A DNA stretch of 64,000 bases from Blastocatellia bacterium (lineage in GTDB: Bacteria; Acidobacteriota; Blastocatellia; HR10): contig JANWYV010000054.1 in NCBI GenBank assembly GCA_025055075.1, positions 1 to 64,000 on the forward strand, given 5' to 3'. Positions 9,340 through 19,300 of the stretch are shown here, piece by piece. The translations under genes and the position numbers were made by a program. The notes under the pieces were generated by a model. That model saw only the letters and a program-made list of their open reading frames with translations, was not told the origin of the DNA and made no database searches. Position 1 is the stretch's first letter, and every line of letters starts with the position of its first letter.

Positions 9340-10050
9340 CATGCATCACTCTTTCCCAGAGGTGTTGGCCTGGCTGGATCCAGATTCCCGATTGGCGCGA
9401 CCCGCGCTTGGACGCGGTATACGGTTCGGGAGGTGATCGCCAGCAGGCTGATGGTCTTTCTGTTGAAGCTGGGCTCCCGACGACAGTGGAATGAAGAACG
9501 AGGCTGCGATCAGTTCGAGGTCAATGTAGCGTTGTTCTTTCACTGCTCGCGGGTTGTACACGGCGATAACGTCGATTATTTTTTTCGGTCGCTGCAGACC
9601 CAGCATCTGCACATGGTACGGCTGAAGCTGGTCCACCAGCTACGGTGTCGGTGGATGTTGAATCAGTTTCGACAGTCGAGCGGGTACTTGCTGCTGGTCG
9701 TGGATGGGACTGGGATGCTCCATTTCGCCAAGCCTTATCGTGAGCATTGCTTGAGTCAACGACTCAGCAATGGTCAGCGGGTTTACTCCCCTCCGGTGCT
9801 GGAGGCCAAGACTGTCCGCGCTAACGGGCTGGTGGTGTCGCTCGGCAGCAAGCTGTTAGTCAACGAAGAGGGAGCCGACCGTCAGGATTGCGAGTTGAAA
9901 GCATTCTACCGCTTGGCCACCCAGATCAAGCGCGATTTTCCTCAATTGCGACTGTGTCTGGTGCCGGACAGCTTGTATACTGGTGAGCTGAAGCTCTTTC
10001 AATCGAATGATCGAGGAATTAAGATGATGGGCGACACCTTCAGGTTGTCG
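9340..10050 (+). pseudogene. Decayed DDE transposase (IS4-like fold), frameshifted and truncated
   Basis: Translation from ATG 9340 gives MHHSFPEVLAWLDPD and hits a stop near 9436. The protein-like reading then continues in another frame: YTVREVIASRLMVFLLKLGS, a catalytic-type Asp in LLVVDGTGMLHF, the insertion-like stretch AKTVRANGLVVSLGSK, a DCE motif and a second Asp in LCLVPDSLYTG. The third acidic residue and the C-terminal part are missing; sequence similarity to a transposase fades at about 10050. The pattern (Asp in a hydrophobic strand, later LVPDSLY) is typical of IS4-superfamily DDE enzymes, but I cannot name the family. It marks the edge of the accessory block. Confidence 0.7.
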
Positions 10051-10097
10051 CCGGCGCCGTGCTTGCGATGCCAACGACAAGCTGAAGCGTGTCGGAC

Positions 10098-10149
10098 ATT
10101 TTGGAAGGGAGTGCCCATGTGCTCTGCCTATGCCGCAAAGAATGAAAAC
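10098..10149 (+). repeat. Imperfect direct repeat, copy 1 of 2
   Basis: A 52-base unit that recurs ungapped at 10221-10272 with 40 of 52 identical positions. The best conserved ends are ATTTT at the left and AAGAATGAAAAC at the right. The two copies are 123 bases apart and follow the transposase remnant, so they may be insertion-sequence end debris or an interspersed repeat family. Confidence 0.65.
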
Positions 10150-10182
10150 TTGGCAGCTTCCGCTTCCGGCGGGCGTGGTTTT

Positions 10183-10200
10183 GCGTGCCAATAAGCACGC
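10183..10200. repeat. Small hairpin between the two repeat copies
   Basis: GCGTGC (10183-10188) and GCACGC (10195-10200) are perfect complements around a 6-base loop, located between the two 52-base repeats. No T-run follows, so it is not an obvious terminator. Confidence 0.4.
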
Positions 10201-10220
10201 CGGGGGTTACGCTCACAGGG

Positions 10221-10272
10221 ATTTTCGGACGAATCGCCCACGTGCTCCGCGCATGCTGCGAAGAATGAAAAC
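10221..10272 (+). repeat. Imperfect direct repeat, copy 2 of 2
   Basis: Second copy of the 52-base unit described at 10098-10149. It contains CACGTG and ends in the conserved AAGAATGAAAAC. The torD-like gene starts 48 bases downstream, so its promoter may lie in or beside this repeat. Confidence 0.65.
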
Positions 10273-10320
10273 GGAGCACAGGAGGGGACGCTCGTGCCGC
10301 ATTCTCAAAAGGAGGCACCA

Positions 10321-11037
10321 ATGAAATCACCCGACAAGTTTCTAGAAACGGAAGGTCGCCGGGAAGATGTCTACAGGCTGCTTTCGGCTTGTTATTGCGT
10401 GCCAGGGCCTGAACTGCGGGAACCCGATCTGCTGGACGGTTTGATCGCCTCGCTGAAGGTAGTGTGCGGTGAGGCCGTCGGTTTCGCCGAGCAGATGAAA
10501 GCTGCTTTATCTCAATACACCGAGACGGACCTGCTCGTGGATTACTCAAAACTCTTCATCGGTCCGTTCAAGCTGCTGGCTCCGCCCTATGGCTCTGTGT
10601 ATCTCGATCCCGATCGGAGGCTCATGGGCGATTCCACCCTCGACGTGATTAAGCGGTATCAACGAGCGGGCGTGAGATTCGATCCTACGCAAAAAGATCT
10701 GCCGGATCATATCGCTGTGGAGCTTGAGTTCATGAGCTATCTAATCTGGAGGGAGCGAGAAGCCTACCAAAATGCTAATTTCGAGGCGCTTCGGCAGCGA
10801 CTCGACGATCAGCAAGCGTTCTTGCACCAACATCTGAGCGCTTGGGTTCCCGATTTCGCTCGAGCCATTAAGAGCGGAACGAACAATCTCTTCTACAGTA
10901 GCTTGGCCGACGTCACGACCACATTCATTGAGAGCGATCTCAAACATGTCGAAGAGTTGAGGGAAAAGTTGGCCCGCGGAACAGGTCCCTTTGCGCAAAG
11001 CGAAGCGCCCGAGACGATGGATCGGGAGGACGATTGA
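10321..11037 (+). CDS. TorD/DmsD-family molybdoenzyme chaperone (orphan)
   Basis: A 238-residue cytoplasmic, all-helical chaperone. Family marks include the N-terminal RREDVYRLLSACY, the YSKLFIGP segment and the APPYGSVYLD motif, all typical of TorD-like proteins that bind the twin-arginine signal and help insert the molybdenum cofactor into DMSO-reductase-family enzymes. ATG 10321 is chosen because AAAAGGAGG lies 6-13 bases before it; a longer frame begins upstream without such a site. No molybdoenzyme gene is next to it: the left side is a transposase remnant and the right side is kdsB. Its partner was probably lost or lies elsewhere. Confidence 0.85.
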   Translation: MKSPDKFLETEGRREDVYRLLSACYCVPGPELREPDLLDGLIASLKVVCGEAVGFAEQMKAALSQYTETDLLVDYSKLFIGPFKLLAPPYGSVYLDPDRRLMGDSTLDVIKRYQRAGVRFDPTQKDLPDHIAVELEFMSYLIWREREAYQNANFEALRQRLDDQQAFLHQHLSAWVPDFARAIKSGTNNLFYSSLADVTTTFIESDLKHVEELREKLARGTGPFAQSEAPETMDREDD

Positions 11038-11282
11038 CTCCTCCATGATTGCAGCAGCACGCGCTGGACGCCACCGATAGGTTCGCGCTGCTGTTGCCGC
11101 TTTATTTTTCCCGATACGATTCGGGACGCGGCGAAGGTCCCGATCCACGCTTGATCGAGCGACGAAGGGTGTGTGACGCAGATCCTCAAGGTCCGCCCGT
11201 GACAGGGCAGCGATTCTCTTCGAGTTCTCCCCATAGCCGCTTGTTTAGATTGCCTGCGTCCACAATCTTGACCCATTGCCAG

Positions 11283-12086
11283 ATGTCCCCTATCTTCCCC
11301 GACGTGGCACGCGAGCGGATCGTCGTCATCATTCCGGCGCGGTACGCCTCGCAGCGGCTGCCCGGGAAACCGCTTCTGGAGATCGGCGGGCGCCCGATGA
11401 TCTTGCACGTATACGAACGGGCGCGGTGCGTCCCTGGCGTCGAACGCGTTCTCGTGGCGACCGACGACGAGCGGATCGCTGACGTTGTGCAACGAGCCGG
11501 AGGAGAAGCGCTTCTGACTTCTGCTCGCCATCGAAGTGGGACCGAACGCGTGGCCGAAGCCGCTGCCCATCTGGAGGCGGAGATCATCGTCAATGTCCAA
11601 GGGGATGAACCGCTCATCAAGCCTGAGGTGATCGCGGCGGCTCTCAATCCCGTGCTCGCCGATCCCCATATCTTGATGGCGACGACCAGCGAGCCTGTGG
11701 AGAGCATCGAAGAAGTCCTGAACCCGAACGTCGTGAAGGTCGTCACCGATCGCGAGGGATTCGCCCTCTATTTCTCCCGACAGCCAATTCCATGGCCGCG
11801 CGAGGCCGTTCGACGAACGGGTTCGCTTGAAGCCGCGCTTCGTGCCGATTCCTCGCTACTTGGGCTTTATCGCCGACACACGGGGTTGTACGTCTATCGG
11901 CGCGAGCTCCTGCAACACCTAGCGGCTTGGCCCCCAACGCCTCTCGAAGAAGCTGAACAACTGGAGCAGCTCCGCGCTTTGGAACATGGCGTTCGAATCA
12001 AAGTCGTGCCCGTCACAGAGCGCTCTATGGGCGTGGATACGCCAGAGGACTTAGAACGCGTGCGCGCCTTGCTCGCAACACGGTGA
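11283..12086 (+). CDS. kdsB: 3-deoxy-manno-octulosonate cytidylyltransferase (CMP-Kdo synthetase)
   Basis: A 267-residue enzyme that activates Kdo with CTP for the inner core of lipopolysaccharide. The nucleotide-binding start IIPARYASQRLPGKPLLEIGG is canonical; VATDDERI, the NVQGDEPLI metal/substrate segment, the IPWPREAVR-type loop and the C-terminal GVDTPEDLERVR are all present. Usual length is about 250. ATG 11283 is preferred; the frame is open for 234 bases upstream with no initiation signal and non-conserved sequence. It implies a Gram-negative envelope with Kdo. The nearest downstream feature is tRNA-Arg. Confidence 0.95.
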   Translation: MSPIFPDVARERIVVIIPARYASQRLPGKPLLEIGGRPMILHVYERARCVPGVERVLVATDDERIADVVQRAGGEALLTSARHRSGTERVAEAAAHLEAEIIVNVQGDEPLIKPEVIAAALNPVLADPHILMATTSEPVESIEEVLNPNVVKVVTDREGFALYFSRQPIPWPREAVRRTGSLEAALRADSSLLGLYRRHTGLYVYRRELLQHLAAWPPTPLEEAEQLEQLRALEHGVRIKVVPVTERSMGVDTPEDLERVRALLATR

Positions 12087-12134
12087 GGCCGAAGCTCCGC
12101 GGAGTCACTGAGGGGCTGCAACCGCAGAGGCGAC

Positions 12135-12163
12135 TGGACAGAATGGGGAAGTCGTGGTATTCT
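12135..12163 (+). promoter_or_regulatory. Likely promoter of tRNA-Arg
   Basis: TGGACA (12135-12140) and TATTCT (12158-12163) are separated by 17 bases. The predicted transcription start near 12170 lies about 14 bases ahead of the tRNA. Confidence 0.45.
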
Positions 12164-12183
12164 TGCGCACGGGTGCTGAGGGT

Positions 12184-12260
12184 GCACCCGTAGCTCAGTT
12201 GGATAGAGCGTCGGACTACGAATCCGAAGGTCGCAGGTTCAAGTCCTGCCGGGTGCACCA
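12184..12260 (+). tRNA. tRNA-Arg (anticodon ACG)
   Basis: A 77-base cloverleaf. The acceptor arms GCACCCG and CGGGTGC pair perfectly, the D-arm reads GCTCAGTTGGATAGAGC, the anticodon stem TCGGA/TCCGA encloses CTACGAA with anticodon ACG (12218-12220), and the T-arm has the GGTTCAAGTCC core. Discriminator A and an encoded CCA complete it. The A34 should be edited to inosine by TadA to read CGN codons. Confidence 0.98.
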
Positions 12261-12335
12261 CCAAAATCGTTCCCCATTGGAGAATGCTGATCTTGATCGT
12301 CCTCTCATCCTCAACACGCGCACTGACCTGACTGA

Positions 12336-13877
<1,542 letters not shown>

Positions 13878-13887
13878 GACGGAGACG

Positions 13888-14304
13888 ATGAAGGGAAAGA
13901 TCAAACTGGAGGTCGTAACGCCCGAACGCCTGGTGCTCGAAGAATGGGTGGATGAGGTCACGGTTCCCGGCCTCGGCGGAGAATTGGGCATTCTTCCCGA
14001 GCACACGTATCTGCTGAGCTTGCTGCAGACGGGGATCGTGAGCTACCGGATTGGCAACGAACGGCATCTGCTCGCCGTGCGCGGAGGATATGTGGAAGTG
14101 CTTCCTGATAAGGTGACCGTCCTGGCAGATACGGCGGAGCGTCCCGAAGAGATCGACATCGAGCGCGCGCGCCGTTCGCGCGAGCGCGCTTTGCGCGAGA
14201 TGCGACAAAGCACGAGCGAGATCGAATTCCTGCGCGCTCAGGCTCGCCTACAACGGGCGCTCGTGCGCCTGCGCGTCGCCGGGAAGGGCCTCGAAGAGGA
14301 ATGA
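13888..14304 (+). CDS. atpC: F-type ATP synthase subunit epsilon
   Basis: A 138-residue central-stalk subunit. The N-terminal beta sandwich (LEVVTPERLVLEEWVDEVTVPGLGG compressed in the usual way, then GELGILPEHTYLLSLLQTG) and the two C-terminal inhibitory helices are both present. ATG 13888 lies 10 bases after the atpD stop and is preceded by GGAG. A longer frame beginning inside atpD is not credible. The next gene is convergent and ends 4 bases away, with no room for a terminator hairpin between them. Confidence 0.95.
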   Translation: MKGKIKLEVVTPERLVLEEWVDEVTVPGLGGELGILPEHTYLLSLLQTGIVSYRIGNERHLLAVRGGYVEVLPDKVTVLADTAERPEEIDIERARRSRERALREMRQSTSEIEFLRAQARLQRALVRLRVAGKGLEEE

Positions 14305-14308
14305 CCCG

Positions 14309-15358
14309 CTAAAGGATATAGCCGCGCCGATGGCGAATGTGAAGCCCCTTGCGCGTCGGAACGCGGATCTCGATCTGACGAAATCGCCCATCGGGATTAG
14401 GATTGGAGGGATAATAAGCGACCAAATATTGGCTCCGTAATTCGGTCTCGATCTCTCGGAAAGCGCGCGCGAGATCGTTGGTGTTCTTCGGGAAATAAGC
14501 GCGTCCTCCCGTCTCTTGCGTCAACCGCCGAAGCACGCCGCTGTTGATCCCGAACCGATACCGATCGCCGATGCCGATGGCATAGATGGTCACCTCCGCA
14601 CGCAATGCCTCCGCAATAGCGTCTTGGAGCCGATACAGGCTCGTCGTATCTTCGCCATCGGTGAGGAGGAGGATCGTACGACGTCCCGGCTGCTGAGCCA
14701 AAAGTTCACGCGAGGTGAGCAAGATGGCATCGTAGAGCGACGTACCGCCGAAGCGCGGATCATGTCCCGTTGGCGGCGTATAGCGCACGCGGTTCAAGGC
14801 AGCCTCCAGCCGCGAGACCGTTGAGGTGAAATCCTCAATGAGGAACACTTCATCGCGGAAGATGACGATAGCGACGACGTCCTTGCCCGGGCGTACGAGA
14901 GAGCGGATGAACTGTGCGGCTGCTGCTTTTGCTTCCGGCAAGGTGTATTGCTGACTCGCGCTGACATCAATGAGCAGCGCGATCGTCAGGGGCAAATCCG
15001 TTTGACGGACGAAGGTGAAAACCTCCTGCTCCTGGCCGTCTTCGAAGACGCGCACCTCTTCGCGCCGAAGATCGGTGACGATGGCGTGACGCCGATCAGT
15101 AGCCGTGAAGAAGACGTTGACCAGCCGAGCGCTCAAATGCACCTGTTCGCCAGGTTCTTCGGCATCCGTCCGCTTGAGCTTCTGTTCGACGCGATCGCCG
15201 AGATCGCGCGAGGCGTTTTCCCGATTTCTCCCCTCCCACGCGAACGACAAAGGATAGATCGGGAGTCCGAGGCCGATCAGGAGAAAACCGATCGCGAGAT
15301 GGCGTCGCTTTCGCTTTTCAGGGATGGGGATGAGATGGCGATTTGACATCTCGCTCAC
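14309..15358 (-). CDS. Secreted VWFA-domain protein (acidobacterial type), first copy
   Basis: A 349-residue protein with an N-terminal basic stretch and a hydrophobic signal/anchor (IGFLLIGLGLPIYPLSF). A short beta domain with ARLVNVFFTATDRRHAIVTDL precedes a von Willebrand A domain carrying the complete MIDAS motif DVSAS near residue 133, the Thr/Asp loops, and LLTDGEDTTS. The C-terminus (DGRFRQIEIRVPTRKG) ends in an RRGY motif. This architecture matches the VWFA-related proteins abundant in Acidobacteria. Function is unknown; metal-dependent adhesion or periplasmic scaffolding is likely. It overlaps the end of the upstream paralogue by 4 bases, so both form an operon. Confidence 0.85.
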   Translation of the reverse strand: MSEMSNRHLIPIPEKRKRRHLAIGFLLIGLGLPIYPLSFAWEGRNRENASRDLGDRVEQKLKRTDAEEPGEQVHLSARLVNVFFTATDRRHAIVTDLRREEVRVFEDGQEQEVFTFVRQTDLPLTIALLIDVSASQQYTLPEAKAAAAQFIRSLVRPGKDVVAIVIFRDEVFLIEDFTSTVSRLEAALNRVRYTPPTGHDPRFGGTSLYDAILLTSRELLAQQPGRRTILLLTDGEDTTSLYRLQDAIAEALRAEVTIYAIGIGDRYRFGINSGVLRRLTQETGGRAYFPKNTNDLARAFREIETELRSQYLVAYYPSNPNPDGRFRQIEIRVPTRKGLHIRHRRGYIL

Positions 15359-16308
15359 GAAGCTTGCGGCGCCTTATATCCCCGCTTGGTGCGCGCACGC
15401 AGATCCTTGCGGCCGGGGATGCGCACTTCGATCTTGCGGAATCGTCCGTCGCGCTCTTGGTTGCTGGAGACGTAGAAGAGATAGTACTGGCTGCGCAACT
15501 CCGCGCTGATGTCGGAGAAATTGCGTTCGAGATCGAGCACTTTCTGAGGGAAGAACGCGCGTCCTCCCGTCTCCTCAGCGATGCGCCGCAACTCTTTCAT
15601 TCCCGGGGCATCCACCATGCCCATGGTCACGCCGAAGCCGCCGGCATGTGCCGTTCCGATGGCATAGATGACGACCTCATTGCGTTGCGCCAACTCGATG
15701 ACTTCCTCCAACGTGCGCTCGCTCGCATTATCCTCTCCATCGGAGATGAGGACGAGGACCCGACGTCCCGACGCCGTCGTCATCTTCTCTTCGATCACGC
15801 GATAGAGGGCATCGTAGAGCGGCGTCGCCCCACCCGCCTTCACCGCTTGGATCGCCGCTTTCAAATCCTCCACATCGTCGGTGAAATCCTGATGCAGCTC
15901 AATCACCGACCCAAAGGTGACAAAGAGCGCGCGATCCTTCTTCGGACGGATGATGCCATCGAGGAACGCGATCGTCGCTTCCTTCTCGAACTTCAACTTC
16001 GGACGGACGCTATTGCTCGTGTCCATGACGAGAGCGACGCTGAGCGGCAACTCGTTCTCCTTCGAGAAGGAGAGGATGCGCTGTGGGACGCCATCCTCGC
16101 GCACTTCGAAATCCTCGATCGTGAGGTCTGTCACCAGTCGGCCATCCTTATCGTAGACAGCGACCGGTAGGTTGACGCCGATTGTGCCCAACCGCACTTC
16201 TTCCTGAAGCGGAGTGACCGTGGGCGATGGGCGCTGAGAGAAAATACTCCCATTGCCGAGAACGAGGAGAACGGCGAATGCGCTGACCAATCGCTTCCAC
16301 CAGCTCAT
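15355..16308 (-). CDS. Secreted VWFA-domain protein (acidobacterial type), second copy
   Basis: A 317-residue paralogue of the downstream gene with the same layout: signal peptide (RLVSAFAVLLVLGNGSIFSQ), a beta segment (VYDKDGRLVTDLTIEDFEV), a VWFA domain with MIDAS DTSNS and LISDGEDNAS, and a C-terminal GRFRKIEVRIPGRKD followed by RGYK. ATG 16308 is chosen because a strong promoter ends only 11 bases upstream; the frame is open to 16416, but that extension would start before the promoter and overlap the helicase gene. Since the predicted transcription start is about 5 bases before the ATG, translation may be near-leaderless. Confidence 0.85.
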   Translation of the reverse strand: MSWWKRLVSAFAVLLVLGNGSIFSQRPSPTVTPLQEEVRLGTIGVNLPVAVYDKDGRLVTDLTIEDFEVREDGVPQRILSFSKENELPLSVALVMDTSNSVRPKLKFEKEATIAFLDGIIRPKKDRALFVTFGSVIELHQDFTDDVEDLKAAIQAVKAGGATPLYDALYRVIEEKMTTASGRRVLVLISDGEDNASERTLEEVIELAQRNEVVIYAIGTAHAGGFGVTMGMVDAPGMKELRRIAEETGGRAFFPQKVLDLERNFSDISAELRSQYYLFYVSSNQERDGRFRKIEVRIPGRKDLRARTKRGYKAPQAS

Positions 16309-16319
16309 AGGACAATCCC

Positions 16320-16349
16320 ATTCTATGCGGGTGCGTGCGCTTCTGTCAA
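16320..16349 (-). promoter_or_regulatory. Strong promoter of the VWFA operon
   Basis: On the minus strand TTGACA (16344-16349) and TAGAAT (16320-16325) are separated by 18 bases. Transcription should begin near 16313, only about 5 bases before the ATG at 16308. Confidence 0.7.
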
Positions 16350-16367
16350 ACTGAGGAGATGCACCAC

Positions 16368-19300
16368 TCAGACCGCGCGTTCGGGACAGAAACCGGCGCA
16401 GGGACAACGCCGACACCGATCGGGCTCAGGGCGCGCTGGAAAGTCCGCCAGCGTTCGAGCCCGCGCGATCTCTTCGGTCAACCGCTCCAGCAGCGTCGCC
16501 GTTTCATCGAACGCTTCCACCGGTACGGGCACACGCACATTGGGATCGAGAAAGTACAGCTCCGCGCGAACCGCGCGCGGCCGCCACGCGCGCTGCGCGG
16601 CGAGCGCGTAGATCTGCATCTGCAGCGCGTACTCTTCGACGAGCGCTCCGAGGTCTCCGCCCGCGCGATTCGTCTTGAAGTCAACGATCCACGCCACTTC
16701 ATCCTCGGTCCAGATCAGCTTATCCAACCGCCCTCGCACGATCCCCCACGCCGTGCGATAGAGGATCTCGCGCTCGCTCTCGACACGTCCGGGCTTCTCC
16801 CCCCACAGGATCGCCTCGATCGCGCGATAGAGATCGCTCCGTACGTAGGTTTCGACAAGTGGACGCACATCTTCTTTGACCCTCTTCCGATAGACGCGCA
16901 GGCGTTCGTCCCACGAGGCCTCGGCCTCTTGGTTCACCAGCTGAGCGACATCCGCCAATCCTCCGCTCGATGCGGAGGCTCCACTAATGACCATCTCCTC
17001 GACGAGGCGATCGAGCGTAGCCTCCCATGGCTCCGACCCATCGTATTCCTCACAAAAGCGATGGACGATACGCCCGCGCAGTGTGGAAGGGACTCGTCCG
17101 ATCTCTCGTGAAGGTTCCCTCGCCTCATCCACCTCATCCCACGCCGGGAGGTTGAGGACGCTCTCGAAATAGAACTGAAGCGGACAGCGGTGGAACGCGA
17201 GCACGCGCGTGACGGCGATCGGCGAGACACTCCCGCCGATGTCCCGTAGAGCGGGGGCCAAACGACTCAGCACGCGTTCCATGGCCGCACGTTGGTCATC
17301 AGAGAGTGGAGGCAAAAGCGAGGAGGCAACAGGTTCGCCGCGCTCAAGCTGCGGATAACGCGCAATCAGCGGCTTCGAGGCGCCCGCTTCCCTCTTCAAA
17401 GCTTCCCCTGTGCCGAGAGTGATTCGAATCTTCACGCCGTTCCACTCATATTCCTCGGGAAGCCCTTCAATGCTCCGCAGTCCTAAGACGCGTGCGATCC
17501 ATTCGAGCCAGCTCGCCCCAGGAAGGATGGGCGCCGCTTCGGCCTCTTCTTCCTGAACGACGAGACGCTCAGCCGCTCCGGAGAGGACAAGATAATCCCG
17601 CGCGCGCGTCATCGCGACGAAGAGCAGTCGCTGATGCTCGAAATGTTCGCGAAGTCGAAGGACCTCGAGGACGCGCCGTCGCGACCACGTATCGTGAAGT
17701 CGCCCTCGGTGATCCGGGATCTTCATCCCGATGCCCGCGGCCCGATCGAAGATGAGGGGCGGAGCATCCTTGCGGAAGGGACGTCCCAAGTCCGGGAGGA
17801 TGACGACGGGGAATTCCAAGCCTTTCGCTTTATGCACGGTCATCAACCGCACGGCATCGGCGGTCTCGGTCGTCACTTGAGCTTCGCTCTCCTCGGCCAT
17901 CTCGGCGAATTGCTGGACGAAAGCCGTGAACTCATCGAGCGTTCGTGGCCCGCTGGCTTCGAACTCGCGCGCCAGCTCGATGAGCTTTCGAATATTGGCC
18001 ACGCGCTGGTGGCCATCGAAGGCCGTCGCCTGAATGGCGTCGAATTGCGTGAGTGCGAGGATCTCCTGAAGCAATTCGACCAAAGAGAGCCGATCTCGCA
18101 GATGAAGGAGGCGGGTGAGCACCTCAGCGGCACGGGCGACGCGCGGACGTTCTTGGGCGGCGATCCCCCACGCGTGCTCGTGATGCTGCAAGCTCGTCAG
18201 GAGCGGATGGGGATCGAGCCATCCATCGCCCGATGCCTCCGCCGCCTGCCGCAGCCAGAAGAGCGCCTCATCCGACAAACCGAAGAGCGGCGAGCGCAGA
18301 GTCGCCGCGAGAGCTATCTCGTCCGTCGCATTCTCGAGGAACTGAAGCAGCGAGAGCAAGTCGCGAATCTCCTCGCGCTCGTAAAAGCCCCGTCCGGCGA
18401 GCACATAATACGGGATGCCGCGCTCGCGCAAGGCCCGCTCGTAAACCTTCACATCGGTCATCGCGCGGAAGAGCAGCGCTATGTCACCGTAGCGGACCGC
18501 GCGCACGCGCTCGCGTCCGTCTCCCTGTTCTTCTCCCACCAGCAGCTCGCCCTCGCCCACCATGCGCACGATGCGTTCGGCCAGGCGTTGAGCCTCCCAT
18601 CGGCGCGCGTCCTCCGCCGTGCGGACATGCGGGCCGACTTCCAGAAGCAATTCGACGGGCGCCGCCACGTGCCCTTCTCGCCGCGCCACGCTCTCCACGA
18701 AAGGCGTTCGCCCTAAGGCTTCGAGCATCTCCGCCGTCCACGCCCCCTCCTCTACGTGCATGAGGCGAGCGAAGAACGCGTTGAAGAAGTGTACGAGTTT
18801 CGCTGTGCTTCGAAAATTGTGCTCCAACTCGATGTGCGCGCCTCCCTGCTCTTGTAACTCCCGCTGCGCTTTCAGAAACACTTCGACCGCTGCTCCGCGG
18901 AAGTTGTAGATGGATTGCTTCGCATCGCCGACGATGAAGAGCTGAGGTCGATCTCCTCCTCCCCGCAAGAGATCGAGGACCTCCTTCTGCAAGGCGTTCG
19001 TGTCTTGGAACTCGTCCACGAGGAGGAACTTGATCTCTCGCCGGACGGAGTCCGCGATCGCGGCCTGCGTGCGGAGCAACTCGCGCGCTTTCCATTGCAG
19101 ATCCTCATAATCGAGACCGATCGCTTCGCGTTTGAGGGTCGCGTAGCGTTCGTCCACGCGCTGCAGGAGGCGACCTAGCGCGGCGATCGTCTCTCCCGCA
19201 CACGCATCGTAGAACGTCAGCTCGATCTCCTCCAAACAAGCTTCCACTTCCGCAGCCAGCTCACTCAAGCGCCCGCGCTTCTCGATACGCGCATCCCGCA

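Noticed and set aside
10040-10549. Minus-strand reading with a repeated FHS...TWA motif
   Set aside because: The repeated residues only mirror the two DNA repeat copies, the rest is antisense to the TorD-like gene, and there is no ribosome site.
11049-11282. N-terminal extension of kdsB
   Set aside because: Would start at TTG without a ribosome site; KdsB proteins begin right at the IIPARY strand, reached from ATG 11283.
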